64,000 bases of DNA, taken from assembly GCA_003255025.1 (NCBI GenBank), contig QANY01004802.1:744372-808371 (forward strand), in the 5' to 3' direction. Below are positions 36,050 through 47,906 of the stretch, piece after piece. Below the pieces are notes generated by a model. The model was given only the letters and a program-made list of their open reading frames with translations. It did no database searches and was not told where the DNA came from. The DNA comes from Datisca glomerata (lineage: Eukaryota; Streptophyta; Magnoliopsida; Cucurbitales; Datiscaceae). Position numbers and translations under genes: made by a program. The number at the start of each line of letters is the position of its first letter. Within the stretch, counting starts at the first letter, position 1.

Positions 36050-36359
36050 CCTAAGAATACAAAAAGATATTGAAAACTCATTATTACCCTAGAATTAATG
36101 TAATAAAATTAAAAACGATGGAGAAAAAAAGAAATATACCTTCCAAATTCATGAACTGAATGCATAAAAAAGAAACTAGAGAATAAGATCTGAATGTAAA
36201 AGTGAGCTCGAGTTTAAGTAGTCGAGGAAACAATTGATTCAAAGGAGAAATAAAGAATCGAAGACGACGACGAGACCCAGAGACAATATCGATAGATTAG
36301 AAACATTGGAGAGAATAAGAGAAAAGAAGTCGTGCGGTTATTTTTAGGTTAAAAACATG

Positions 36360-36590
36360 TGATAAAATACGACCGGTACTATAGACCCTGTCATGAACGA
36401 TGACCAATTCCACGTGCTTGACTAAAAATATTTAAAGGCACATGGTGTAAAGTGTTAAAAACACGACGGGTGCTAGAACACCCGTCGTTGTTGAACAATA
36501 TAAAACACGACGAGTGGTCTAGCACCCGTCATTTTTGAAACTAAATTAACGACGGGTGATAGATCACCCATCGTGTTTTATGCAGCAAAA
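36360..36590. repeat. Internal block of CACTA subterminal-type repeats
   Basis: Inverted pairs such as cgacgggtgctag...acacccgtcg and cgacgggtgatagatcacccatcg repeat three to four times. Their sequence style equals that of the true subterminal regions of CACTA-2, yet they sit in its middle, between the start of TNP2 and the end of the Ulp1 gene. No terminal CACTAC motif was found beside them. Confidence 0.8.
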
Positions 36591-36829
36591 TTTAAAAAAT
36601 AAAATTCATTTTTATTAATCCCCATCCTGCAAATAAAAACATGTACAGGTCTACATAGAATATGACCTCAAACTCAGAATTCATTCAGAATAATTTGTAG
36701 ACCACGTCTATTAATATTTAAAATGTAACTTATTAAACCGAGTAGCTTATTTACAATCATAAAAATCAAAATGCAACCAAAAGTTATCCCAACCGGCAAC
36801 ATGCATACTTAGCGAAGTGATCAGACTAT

Positions 36830-39687
36830 TCAAATCGTACTTCATCTCTTGTTGTGTATACGTTGATTTGTTCGTGAACTACCATAAAAAAAATTAACAA
36901 TTTTGTTAGTCAAACTATTATATACTATCAATAGAATAGATTAAATATAGTGAAACAATAACTAGTTTACGTATCATTTCATTCATAGATTTGTTACGAT
37001 TCTCGATGATATGTTTCATGAAACACATAACAAAATAGCCACATTCAACGCTCTCAGCTTTCTTAGGACACTATTATATAAATTAATTATATAGATTAAT
37101 AAATCCAAACATGTTAGCATAGACATAAAATATAAATGTATAAATTAATACATGAGGTTTTATCCACTTCAAGGATTTCCTAATTGTATGTCCTAGCATA
37201 GTTCTAGCAATATTGAAAGCCCTGCATAAGACATTTTAACCCTTAATTATACCTTCATAGTGTAATTCATAATACATTTAATTCTTAACTATAGATCAAA
37301 ATTACTTCGTGACAACATCTTTCGGGTCCTTATGACTAAAATTATTAATAGCATCAAAGATATATGCATTGCTCTCGTGAAAATCTAGGATGACCAATAT
37401 CCAATGATGGGAGAAATTAAATGGAGCAAAAACATATTGCTTGGGTCGCATGGCTATCAAAATATAAAAAATATAATGTGCTCTCTCGTCCGAATTGCCC
37501 CATGCTCCACCTATGAGTGAATGATCGACAAAGAAAAATAAGTTGATGTTTTGCTCTCATTAGTTCTAATAAAGGGGCCTACAAGAAATAAAATACCAAA
37601 ATATAAGCAATTAGCAGCATCTTATAAAAAATGTATATAACTATTGAATCGAATACTAATCATCTTACTCCAAATAAATTGACATTATACGTATTTCACA
37701 AAATTGCTTAATATCACAAAATGTTCTAGCTTTATCATACCCAAAAATGTCTCTTTCATAATCTATTGTAATGGCCTCATCCACTTCCATCTTATTGGCC
37801 ATTGTGTAGAGATACTTTAGGACTCGTGGAATGTTTGCAGGCATTGGGTTTTGTGTAACAAGCTTCATATGAGATTTCTTCTTTAGAGATTTGTCTAGAA
37901 TACAAAGCTAATTTAGTGTTTCACATAAGATCATTACAACTTCTACTAACTAATAAATACAAAAAATATATTACCTCTATAAGTATGACTAGATGTTCAG
38001 GCCAAGGCATACGACACCCCAGAGCATGACCCACAGTCTGCAGCTCATTCAGAACTAGGATAGGTAAAGGGGCATCATCAATCATGACTAAATCAATTAA
38101 CACACATACATTCCCCTCTCCTACCAGAACATCATTGCTTGTTGTGTCAATAATGGTGCTTTAAGCGATGACCTCATCTATCCACAAAAAATTTGCACGC
38201 AATTTTCTAAAATAATTCAAAACATTATGAGTAAATATGATTTACTAAAAAAGTAAATCAAGTTTATAACTTATCGAAAATACATTTATAGCTTTCCTAT
38301 GAGTCATAGAAAGCCCATCTCGGCGTTTGGATCAGCTCGCCTTATCGGATGGAGGAGTTATTATAGGATCACCTTTAAGTGTCTCTTCCTCTAACTCCTT
38401 AAGTTCTCCTCATTCACAACTACCTCACGGACTTGAGTCAATTTCTGCTCCATTTCAGCATTTGAATTGTGTCGAGGAAAATTAAAATATCTTGTTGGGG
38501 CCACAAAATGGCCCAAACCCCTTACCCGACCACCATGTTTGGGAGTACCCAAAATCATGGTGAGAATGTTTTGGGTACCGGAAGTAGGCAGCCATTTCTC
38601 TTGAAGTTCGTCCTACAATTAAAAGGCATATGATTAAACCAAAATAATTATATTAAATTCAAACTAATAAAATAAAATGAATTAAACACACTTAAATTTT
38701 TTTCATATTTTCTTCAACGGCCTCATCCTTGAATCTTTATTTTTTATCCTTACGGGCACATTTTCACAACGTTGCCCGATCTATTGGCTCATCAGTACCT
38801 TTTTCTTTTTGTTGTCATAACGATTAGTAGTAATTAGAGACATAGTACAAATAAATATTAAGTTCTGAAGAGGTTTAATAATCCTCACCAACATTTCCTC
38901 CAATCTTGCGTATCCCAAGAGATTGTATGGTTATACTTATTTTGTGCTCAGTTCAATTATTGTTGTTCCCTTATTTTCTGCATTTGAACAATTAATAGTA
39001 ACTATGCCAAAATTTATAGTTAAAAGAATGAACGTGAAACTAAACTGCAAAGTAAAGGATTTTACCAAAAATTCAGGAGTAAGACGAGATTTCACAAACT
39101 CATCCCAATGCAGTCGCTTGATGAAGGTATACTTAATATGTCGTTGCCTTAACTTTTCGGGTCATCTAAATAAGGAAAAATAAATTTTTGATCGAGGCTA
39201 GACTTAAATTTACATGGTAGTTCGTCAGCATTCATTAAGATATTCCCCTTCAGTGCTTGAGTGTTTGATCTATCACATATTGAGTCTACAAAAAAAATAA
39301 TTAATAAAGATTAATAAAGCTTTGAATCACGAATAACAACTAAGAATAATTTATTAAAACATGCAAATACCTCAATAGCTTCGTACACCTTCTCCTTCAG
39401 CTCTTTCAGAATATGGCAATCCCAATCCTTGTAAGTTATTGGAACAATTGAACATGAAAAACTTCCTATAAAACTTTTAAATTTGGGAACATTCTCACCT
39501 ACAAGTTTCCCCTTAATATTTGTTGTGATAACTTTTTTTCAAAGTTCCTTATATCGGTTTTCAAGGAAGTGAGGTAAGTTGGCCCTCTTTTTCCTCTTCT
39601 TTTTATTGTACTAGTCGTCATATCCATATTCAATCTATCTAAGTTATCTATATTCAAATTATCATCACACGAGTCTTCTCTATCCAT
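36830..39687 (-). pseudogene. Transposase_24-like/Ulp1-type cysteine protease gene of CACTA-2
   Basis: The N-terminal exon (39,687-39,499) starts MDREDSCDDNLNIDNLDRLN and continues with a basic KRRGKRGPTYLTSLK segment. The next exon holds GENVPKFKSFIGSFSCSI and VPITYKDWD, as in Transposase_24-type CACTA proteins. The C-terminal part (37,450-36,830) is a Ulp1/C48 peptidase domain: FAPFNFSHHWILVILDFHES (catalytic His in HHW), YIFDAINNFS (catalytic Asp), and ESVECGYFVMCFMKHIIE (catalytic Cys). Such SUMO-protease-like domains are known as passengers or components of some plant CACTA and MULE elements. Frameshifts occur between pieces, so a full protein is unlikely. Confidence 0.75.
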
Positions 39688-40025
39688 ATCTACAAGTTAT
39701 GAAATTGCATAACATATTAGGTCTATAAGATAATTCTACACATTCAAGTAACAAGTCCATTATGCCCATGGTGTATGTAGAATCACCCCTAATAGGTTTG
39801 AAATCTTTCACTGCCATCAATAAAACCTTTATCTCAAATGCATACACAGAAACAGAGAATACTTGCTATCAATTTGAAGTCAAAACAAAACAATACTATC
39901 TAGAACAATACCCATTACACAAAACAATAACATCCAGAATAATACCCATTCAATTTGTAGCCATAAATCTTTTTCATTAACTTGCATTCAATTTGCACAA
40001 GCACATTCATGAACCCGTGGCCACC

Positions 40026-40060
40026 GGGGGGGGGGGGGGNNNNNNNNGGGGGGGGGGGGG
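40026..40060. other. Assembly gap flanked by poly-G
   Basis: Fourteen Gs, eight Ns and thirteen Gs in a row. This looks like a scaffolding or polishing artefact, not biology, though a real G-tract could have caused the gap. Confidence 0.9.
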
Positions 40061-40194
40061 TTGAACTAACAAGAGAAATCATATAGAAACAATAATGAAG
40101 ATTGGGAAAAAAATACTAAAGATTTAGCAAAAATAACAAAGAAAGAAGAAAATAAAAGCAACAATGCCATAGTACCGCCCGGACAATGGCAGAA

Positions 40195-40325
40195 GTGGCG
40201 CATGGCTGAGGGAACGATGGTGGTAGAGAGGAGAAGACGGTGGTAGAGAGGAGACGACGGTGGTAGCGAGTAGATGATGGTGATAGGGAGGAGATGACAG
40301 TGGCAAAGGAGACGATGGCAGAAAG
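40195..40325. repeat. Short tandem repeat, about 22-24 bp units
   Basis: Degenerate units of the type gagacgacggtggtagagag occur about five times in the 5' region of the Ulp1-bearing gene, just inside the right subterminal array. Confidence 0.75.
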
Positions 40326-40369
40326 ACGTGCTAGAAAATAGATGAGACAAGGTCTTGAGCCACGTCGTG

Positions 40370-40540
40370 TTTGTAGTAAATTAATCATGACGGGGTCCCG
40401 AGACCCGGTCATGTGTTTCATGTCTCCTTTACGACGGGGTATCTAGACCCTGTCATTTTATTCTTTAACTTACTACCAAATGACGAGGGCATTAAAACCC
40501 CATCATGACTCTTTTTAACGCGCATCGTCGAAAAGCGCAA
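40370..40540. repeat. CACTA-2 right subterminal repeats
   Basis: Inverted pairs such as atgacggggtcccgagacc...cggtcat and acgacggggtatctagacc...ctgtcat, adjacent to the terminal inverted repeat. Confidence 0.8.
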
Positions 40541-40564
40541 TCGTAGTAGTGAATTTTTCTAACA

Positions 40565-40938
40565 TTTCACCACATGAATGAAAATTGACAACCAACGACA
40601 TGACATACATGGTGATTGAATTCTATGTTCTGAAACCTGATAAGATATGTCTGTTTTACCCTTTGAACCTTCCCTTGTGTAAGTATGTTTACTGTACTAC
40701 CTGACCAATAGACTGATGTCTTTAAACTGTTTGGCATTTTGTGTAAATAATGACATACTACACACATGAGTCATCCTGACACAGTTCACTTCTCATGATT
40801 ATGTCCATTTTGGGCATGAACATTCTCTTGGTTCTGCAAGATTTTCTAAAGAATTGTGCACTTATAATTCTTATAGAAGCGACCTGACTTTACTCTCACA
40901 TAGGTGATATCTTAATTTAAGAGTAAACTCACATAAGA
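40565..40938 (-). repeat. Copia-2 3' internal tail
   Basis: Non-coding sequence lying between the end of the copia-2 3' LTR (ctaaca at 40,564) and the copia-1 insertion. It ends with the TSD TAAGA (40,934-40,938). Its other half continues at 49,760 beyond copia-1. Confidence 0.7.
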
Positions 40939-42753
40939 TGTTAGATCAGGTTTTAATAATTTGATAAAAAATTAATGAACCATGAACGGTTCGTGAGCAG
41001 AATATCAAAACAATTTCAAAACAAATATGTTAATCATAATGAATATGATTCCATACAACGATCATACATATTTAGATAAACGTATCAACAAGAGATATAA
41101 ACAATTTTTACCTTTTCTTGTCATGGAGAGTTTCTGAATTGACAGGATCTAATTTATTATCTCACGCTTCTCGTTCTTGAGATTCGCAGAATTTCAATCG
41201 ATCTTCACACCAACAACCACTCGTAGGATTCAGAAGTATGCCTCGCAAGACTATTATCAAGAATAGAGTGTGGGTTCTCTAAATGTCTTAGAAAGAAAAA
41301 ATAATTTTTCTTCTTCCCCACTATGATTTCAGCGGCAACAAGGGAGAGGGGGAGAGAAAACCTTTTCTTGCTCTAAATAATCTACACTGTGATTAGGTTA
41401 AGCTTAAGTTAATGATGCAACCTTATTTTAATCTCTTATATAATGATTGTAAAATTTACATATATACCCCTATATTGTAAATTGCCAGAATTCACCATCT
41501 CCCTACACTGCTCTCTGTGATTTTTACTTCTCTCTTAGAGCCAATATTATGATCTCCATCAATTAATTAACTAATTTCTTTAATTTACTAATTATCCTAT
41601 AATTAGAAAATAATAAATTAATTAATTTAAACATTAATTCTGCTCCTCACTAATTTAGTGATGACGTCCATCACATATGAGTTCGGAAAGTGTATCTTGG
41701 TCCAAAACACGTTTTGGGCCCAACTGATATTGTTTCTCATTCTAATCCTTATGAGCTACTCCTGAGATTGAATGGGCCTACATGAATAAAGTTATGAGAT
41801 TCAAATACCTAACTAATTTATCTCCATAAATTTCTGACCAATTTAATATCTACATTGTATGACTCCACTATAGGTCCAATGTCGAATCAACTCTTGATTT
41901 ATGCATGCTACATTTTATGTTGGTATAAATAAACGTCTTTATTTCCCGGTTCATAAAATATTTAACGATATTACCCTTCATGAATATCAGTAACAAGCGT
42001 TGGATGTAAAACTATCATTTTACCCCTCTAGTTATTATTTTCTTAACTCCTATATTAAATATGAATAAGAAAAACATATCAGTGAAGTGTCTCGTACAGT
42101 TTAGAACGTCTTATTCAATGATTCATATTATCAAGTATCAGGCCTGGTTTATTTATTCACGCACTCATCAATAAAATATGAGGTGATATTGTAATTTTAC
42201 CATGAATTTTATATCTGTGAATCCTACAACCGAGGTATTGTCCAGCAATTCGAACTCACTCATTTGGCATATCAAAGATCTAAGTCAAGTTTCATATTAC
42301 CTCAGGATTAAGGTAATCATAAAAATACTCTTAAGGTGTAACAATTAGATTTAGAGCTAGATAAACGACTTTGCTCTAAACTAATTTGTTACTGGTCTAT
42401 TCAACATATTCCATAATATGTTCATGTCAACCGTTAGAGTCTCCACTACCATGCCCGAAGACCAAAATTCTTTGGTTCAACCTAACAATCGTGATCGGAC
42501 TCGATTACCCAATTGTTTCTAAGACTGCGAATAACATTATGAACTATTTCAGAAGAGTTTATCTAGAAGACCCCTCTGTCTTTGCTCTTCTTACATTGAT
42601 AATAGTTCTGGGACTTAAGTAAATTATAAATACACTTTAATTAAAGGAAATTTTTCATTTATTCATAAAATTCAGTAATACATAAATATCAGAGAAATAA
42701 TTAAATACTCATAAATAGTTATTACACCATACTTTATGGACATAACTCTAACA
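40939..42753 (-). repeat. Copia-1 left (3') LTR
   Basis: It runs from TGTTAGATCAGG to CTAACA. It shares landmarks with the right LTR throughout but differs at many positions, so the insertion is old. Confidence 0.88.
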
Positions 42754-42766
42754 AACTCCCCCTTGG
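42754..42766 (-). other. Copia-1 polypurine tract
   Basis: On the minus strand the purine run aagggggagtt directly precedes the LTR start TGTTAG, the position and composition expected of a plus-strand primer. Confidence 0.75.
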
Positions 42767-42779
42767 ACTAAAGTCGACG

Positions 42780-45700
42780 TGTACAATCTCGTATCTCCAT
42801 GCCCTCTAGATGACCATCAACGACTTTACTGCTTAAAGTCTTTGTGAATGGATTTACCAAGTTTTGACTGTCGGTATATGTGTTGCTACAATATTTCCAC
42901 GCTTAACAATCTCTTTGATGATATGATACTTCTGTTCTATGTGTTTGGATCTTTTGTGGCTCCTCGGCTCCTTTGAGTTTGCTAAGCCTCATTGCTATTG
43001 CAATAAAGTGTCATGGGTTTATCAGCATCTGGAATAACTTCTAGCGTCTTTAGGAACTTTCTAAGCCAGACAACCTCCTTTGCATCTCCACAAGCCTACA
43101 CATACTCAGTTTCCAGGGTAGAATCAGTAATGCAAGATTGATTGATACTTCTCCATACCACTGCTCCACCATTCAGGATGAATGCCGATCCTAATGTGAA
43201 CCTCGTGGAATCCTTGTCTGCTTGGAAATTGGAGTCAGTATAACCCATCATATTCAGGTCCGTACCTGAATACACAAGCATGTTGTTCCTCATTTTCCTA
43301 AGATACTTGAGGATATGCTTGACAACATTATAATGATCAAGTCCAGGATTAGATTAGAAATGACTCACCATGCCCATGACGTAGCAAATATATGGCTTTG
43401 TGCAAAGCATTTCATACATGAGACTTCTTACGGCTGAGGCATAAAAAATCTTTCTCATGTCTTCCCTTATTGAGGAGTCTTAGGAGACTGCTCTTTGGAG
43501 AGGCTAACTCTATGTCTGAAGGGGAGATATCTCTTCTTGAAGTCTTGCGTATTGAAGTGATCCATCACCTTATCAATTTAAGATGCTTGAGACATTGCCT
43601 TCTGTATGTTTTCCTGATTTCAAAAGATCTGAATACATATGGCAAAGGCAGGTTCTCCAAGATTCTTCATATCAAATTGCTTTGTAAGCTAAATCTTGAC
43701 ATCCGACAATTTTTCTACATCATTTCCAATGAGTATAATATCATCCACGTACAAGATTAGAAAAACTACAATCTCTTCATGTATCAACTTATATACACAA
43801 GGTTCATCCACTAACTATTCAAAACTAAAGTTCTTGACAGTTTCGTCGAATAAGATATTCCACGATCGGGATGCTTTCTTAAGTCCATAAATGGACTTCA
43901 GTAGTTCGCAAACCATGCCCTCTTGTCATTTTTCCATGAACCTGTCTAGTTGAGACCATATAAATGTGCTCTTCAAGATTGCTATTCAAAAAAGCATTCT
44001 TGACGTCCATATTCCAGATTGCATAATCAAGGGCGGCTGTAATGGACAAGAAGATTCGGATGGACTTAAGCATAGCCAGTGGTGATAAGATATCCTCATA
44101 GTCAATACCTTCCTTTTGGGTGTAGTCCTTGGCTACTATCCTAGCTTTGAATGTCTCTACATTCCCCTCTGGACCATTCCTTTTCTTATAAATCAATTTA
44201 CACCCTATAGGTTTTACCCCTTCAGGAGGATCTACAAGCTTCCAGACTTCGTTCGAGTACATCAATTGTATCTCGACGTTTTTGGGTTCTTGTCATATGT
44301 TTACTTTAAGACCAGCCATGGCCTGTAAGTAGAAAATAGGTTCATCATGATCCTTATCTGAGACTGTTATTAAGGCATCTCCATAAGACATGTACCTGTC
44401 TGGTTGTCTGACAACCCCCCAACTACGTCGAGGCTCCGTAGGCTCTAGCTCATGTTGTGGTTGTTCCATTATTGAATTGGGAACAAGTCCTGATTGGGGA
44501 GTCGGTGTCCTCCCACTCAATAATTCCTCTAGCACAAGTGTACTTCTCGGCTTCACACTTCTTATATAATCCTCCTTAAGAAAATGTGCATTCGTGCTCA
44601 CGAATGTTTTCTTGTCGGTTGGACTATAAAAGACGTATCCCTTCGTTCTCTTGGGATATCTAACAAACATGCATAATTCTAATCGACTGGCCAACTTGTC
44701 TATCTTTGGTCTTAGAACGTGTTCCGAGAAACCTCATATCCTAAGGTGGCTTAGGGATGACTTTCGTTCACTCCATCTTTCATATAGTGTACTAGGCACC
44801 GTCTTTGACGGAACTTGGTTCAGAATATATGCCGTTGTTTTTAAGGCATATTCCTAGAATGAAACTAGGAGGGATGAGTAACTTATCATGGATCTAACCA
44901 TATCCATCAGAGTTCGATTCTTTCTTTCTAACACACCATTCTGTTCTGGAGTGCCCTGTGCTATAAGCTAAGAAAGAATACATTATTCCTTAAGAAAGTC
45001 TTCGAACTCTCATAGAAAGTACTCTCCACCACGATCAGATCATAATGTTTTGATTTGTTTCTCTAATTGCTTCTTAAACAGAGCCTTGTATTCTTTGAAC
45101 TTTTCAAAGGTTTCAGACTTTTGACGCATTAGATAAACATGTCCAAAATGTGAGTAGTCACCTATAAAGGTTACGAAATATTCATAACCTCTTCTTGCTT
45201 GGATATTCAATGGCTCACATTGAGTGGTTCTTTCACTATGTATGAGTTCGAGACATTGAGTGGCTTTTCACCCTTCGATGAAAAGGTATTTTGGTTATCT
45301 TACCTTTTATACAGGATTCGCATTTGCAAGTCTTTTAATCTTGTCTAGGTTAATGTGACCAAGATGCAAGTTCCACAAGTAGGTTATATCGATTCAATCA
45401 AACTTCAACCTTTTACTATCATTTTATAAATCAGTATTTACTCCTGTGTCATATTTCATTGGAACTTTTGGTTTTATATAGAATACATTATTTATCAAAC
45501 GTACAGTAGTGATCAAGCAATCATTTCCTAAAATACCAATATCATTATTAATAAAATTTAAAGAAAATCCTTGCATAATCAAACTAGCTACTGAAATAAG
45601 GGTTTTCCCAAAAGTTGGGATAAATTAAACATCTCGTAAAACCAAAAAAAAGTTATCAAATGACAATTTAATAATTCCAACTGATACGGCTGATACTAGT

Positions 45701-45800
45701 GCTCTATTCCCCCCAACGGAAGCTGAACTCATCCTCGTCAAGCATTTTTCCCCTGAACCTTTACAGGGAACAATAGATGTGATTAATGGCTGCAAAATCT
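42780..45800 (-). pseudogene. Copia-1 integrase, reverse transcriptase and RNase H
   Basis: In minus order: pre-integrase and integrase pieces (FVTFIGDYSHFGHVYLMRQK, SDRGGEYFL, GTPEQNGVLERKNRT near 44,900), then MFVRYPKRTKGYVFYSP with VFVSTNAHFLKEDYI-type sequence (44,694-44,293). RT follows (LIYKKRNGPEGNVETFKARI, IWNMDVKNAFLNSNLEEHIY at 44,265-43,879), with an intact YVDD box at 43,740-43,751 (LILYVDDIILIGND). RNase H is at 43,293-43,096 (MGYTDSNFQADKDS). Stops and frame changes separate these parts, so no polyprotein is possible. The order IN before RT identifies Ty1/copia. Confidence 0.87.
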
Positions 45801-46687
45801 ACAATGCACGAGAATATAGAGTCAGCCACATAACAGGCTTCAGTAACAAGTAATTTACCTTTGGATTTCAACTCCTTGAGATAATCCGGGTAGTTGCATT
45901 TCCAATGGCCAGCAACTCCACAATGATGACACTTGTCTTTCGACTTGTCCACTTTTGTAGGGCCCTTGCCTTTTGTAACTTTCGAATTCTGCTTCTTAGC
46001 TTTCTTTAGATTTCTCTTGTATTTCTTTTTTGCACCATAGGTGGAAGGTTTATTTTCAGTAAAGTTTACCTCTCTGAACTTCCTCTTATCCTTCAGAAAC
46101 AAGGTTTCAACAGTTTGCAACTCTTCCATAAGCTCCGGAAGCGAGTACCCAAATTTATTCATCGAATAATTAAGTTTGAAGTTATCAAAAGTGTCTAACA
46201 GGGTCTCAAGGATCATATCAACTTGAGCCTCGCCATCTACCTCAGCACCCATGATCTCCATCTCATTCAGATAACTTAATATCAACATCATGTGTTCTCT
46301 GACATGAGTTTTAGGTTTCATCTGGAAGTTCATGAATTTTCATACAACAGCCTGTTTGGCTTGACGACCCTGATCCTCGTTTATTTCGGTGATGTTCAAC
46401 ATCATATCAGTAGCGATTTTCATGTTTTAATGTTGTTGTTGCAACACATTGCTAACATATGTCAAGATGTAACACCTGACGATCTCATCAGAATGCAGCC
46501 AAGAAGCATAAACATGTTTTTTCCTCTTGAGTCGATTCAACTAAAGGCTCAAGGGGACATGAGTGGTGAGCATGAACTTGTGCTTTTCTACCGTCAGCAT
46601 GATATCAAGATTATGTTTCCAATCCACATAATTTTCATCAATAAGTTTGTTCGCATTCAAGATTGTTTGGGGTAAGGATAATGACAT
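45761..46687 (-). pseudogene. Copia-1 gag
   Basis: It starts at ATG 46,687 (MSLSLPQTILNANKLIDENY, then VDWKHNLDIMLT). After a break it continues (46,333-45,761) with EMEIMGAEVDGEAQVDMILE, TFDNFKLNYSMNK, LPELMEELQTVE, a Lys-rich tract and a CCHC zinc knuckle, CHHCGVAGHWKCNYPDYL. The knuckle is intact as CX2CX4HX4C. A stop after VPLSL and a frame change split the gene. Confidence 0.85.
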
Positions 46688-47889
46688 GATTACTAAAAAG
46701 AATAAATAAAGTGGTGTAAATAAATACTCAATCATTTAGGAAATATTATGAATGATGCAAATACTTAAAAATTTAAAAATCCAATAAAAAATATTTCTTC
46801 TATGATGTTACGATAAACAACGATAGCTTGTCTCCTCTAAGAACAATGCCTAAGCTACCTCTTATTGCATCGAGACTCTTCTTGTTTGGTTAATGCTTCT
46901 CAATATGTCACTACATCTAGCTTAGCCAATCTACAATGGTATTGGTCACCTTAGCCACATTGACTAGCTCCTATGAGAGATTTCAATGTACTTCGGTCCA
47001 AGTCTTTGACCAACGCATTGGCTTTAAATGTTGCTATGAACTAACAGTCCGTCTAGGAACGGTCCTGCCTCACACTTCCTTTATAAGATTTAGCTTCTCA
47101 AACAACTCGATGACTCAAAATGACACGATTCTAAAGTTTCTCCCACTGAAGAGAAGACCGCTAGGGTGGATCTAAACCATTTCTCGTGCCACGACCAAGT
47201 TTGCATTGAGGACCTTCGGAACGTTGCAACGTAAATGACCCTCCCACTTAGAGTTTAAAAAATGGAGTTTTCTTTGCTTTTTCAAAAATTCATAACTCTT
47301 TAAAAATTTGAAAAAACAAGTATTGAAAATTATCAACTTTTATAAAATTCACTATGTATTTAAATTATAACCCATTATAAATTTAAACTACAATGATGCA
47401 TGTACATGTTAATGACATTTTGATATTGACATATCCCTATTTCTATATGACATGTTATATGATCATACAAGATTAATAATAAATCATACATTCAAAATTA
47501 ACTTCTTTATGGCTTATTTCTAATTATAACCCATAAAAAGAATAATAAATAAATTACAATAATTTAAATACTAGTCTTCATATCGTCTGTAATTGTCTCA
47601 TTCTCCTTCAAGAAGTCTCACCTCTTAGTAACTCTTTATTAAGATCCAGTCCCATTCTCAAAACTCAAAATTCAAATTTTCAACAATTTTTACTTTGATA
47701 AATAAATTACCAAGTAAATTAATCAATTAATTTATTTTCAAAAATAATTTATAAAATAAATTCTAATTAATTAGTGTTGAAAAATGCCAAATTAAATAAA
47801 AATAATTTTAAGGGATTGGTTTGGACTTGGAATCAATATCCATCCATACATACATTTAATCACAAAAAATGTATAATCAAGAACCCAAG

Positions 47890-47901
47890 GCTCTGATACT
47901 A
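47890..47901 (-). other. Copia-1 primer-binding site
   Basis: Minus-strand TAGTATCAGAGC differs by one base from the initiator tRNA-Met complement TGGTATCAGAGC and lies six bases from the LTR end, as in most plant copia elements. Confidence 0.82.
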
Positions 47902-47906
47902 ATTAT

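Larger units (their letters stand above)
31775..40551 (-). mobile_element. CACTA-2 transposon, 8.8 kb, probably composite
   Basis: The left end CACTACTACAAAAC and right end ATCGTAGTAGTG give terminal inverted repeats CACTACTAC(A/G)A. The flanking triplets gat (31,772-31,774) and aat (40,552-40,554) match at two of three bases, and the sister LTR at 56.2 kb reads acacccaatttt, showing the empty site. Two minus-strand pseudogenes, a TNP2 transposase (left) and a Ulp1-protease gene (right), are separated by an internal block of subterminal-type repeats. Confidence 0.88.

Noticed and set aside
40066..40421. Overlapping Leu/Ser/Pro-rich frames suggesting a secreted or membrane protein
   Set aside because: They arise from the tandem repeat near the CACTA-2 right end read in several frames.
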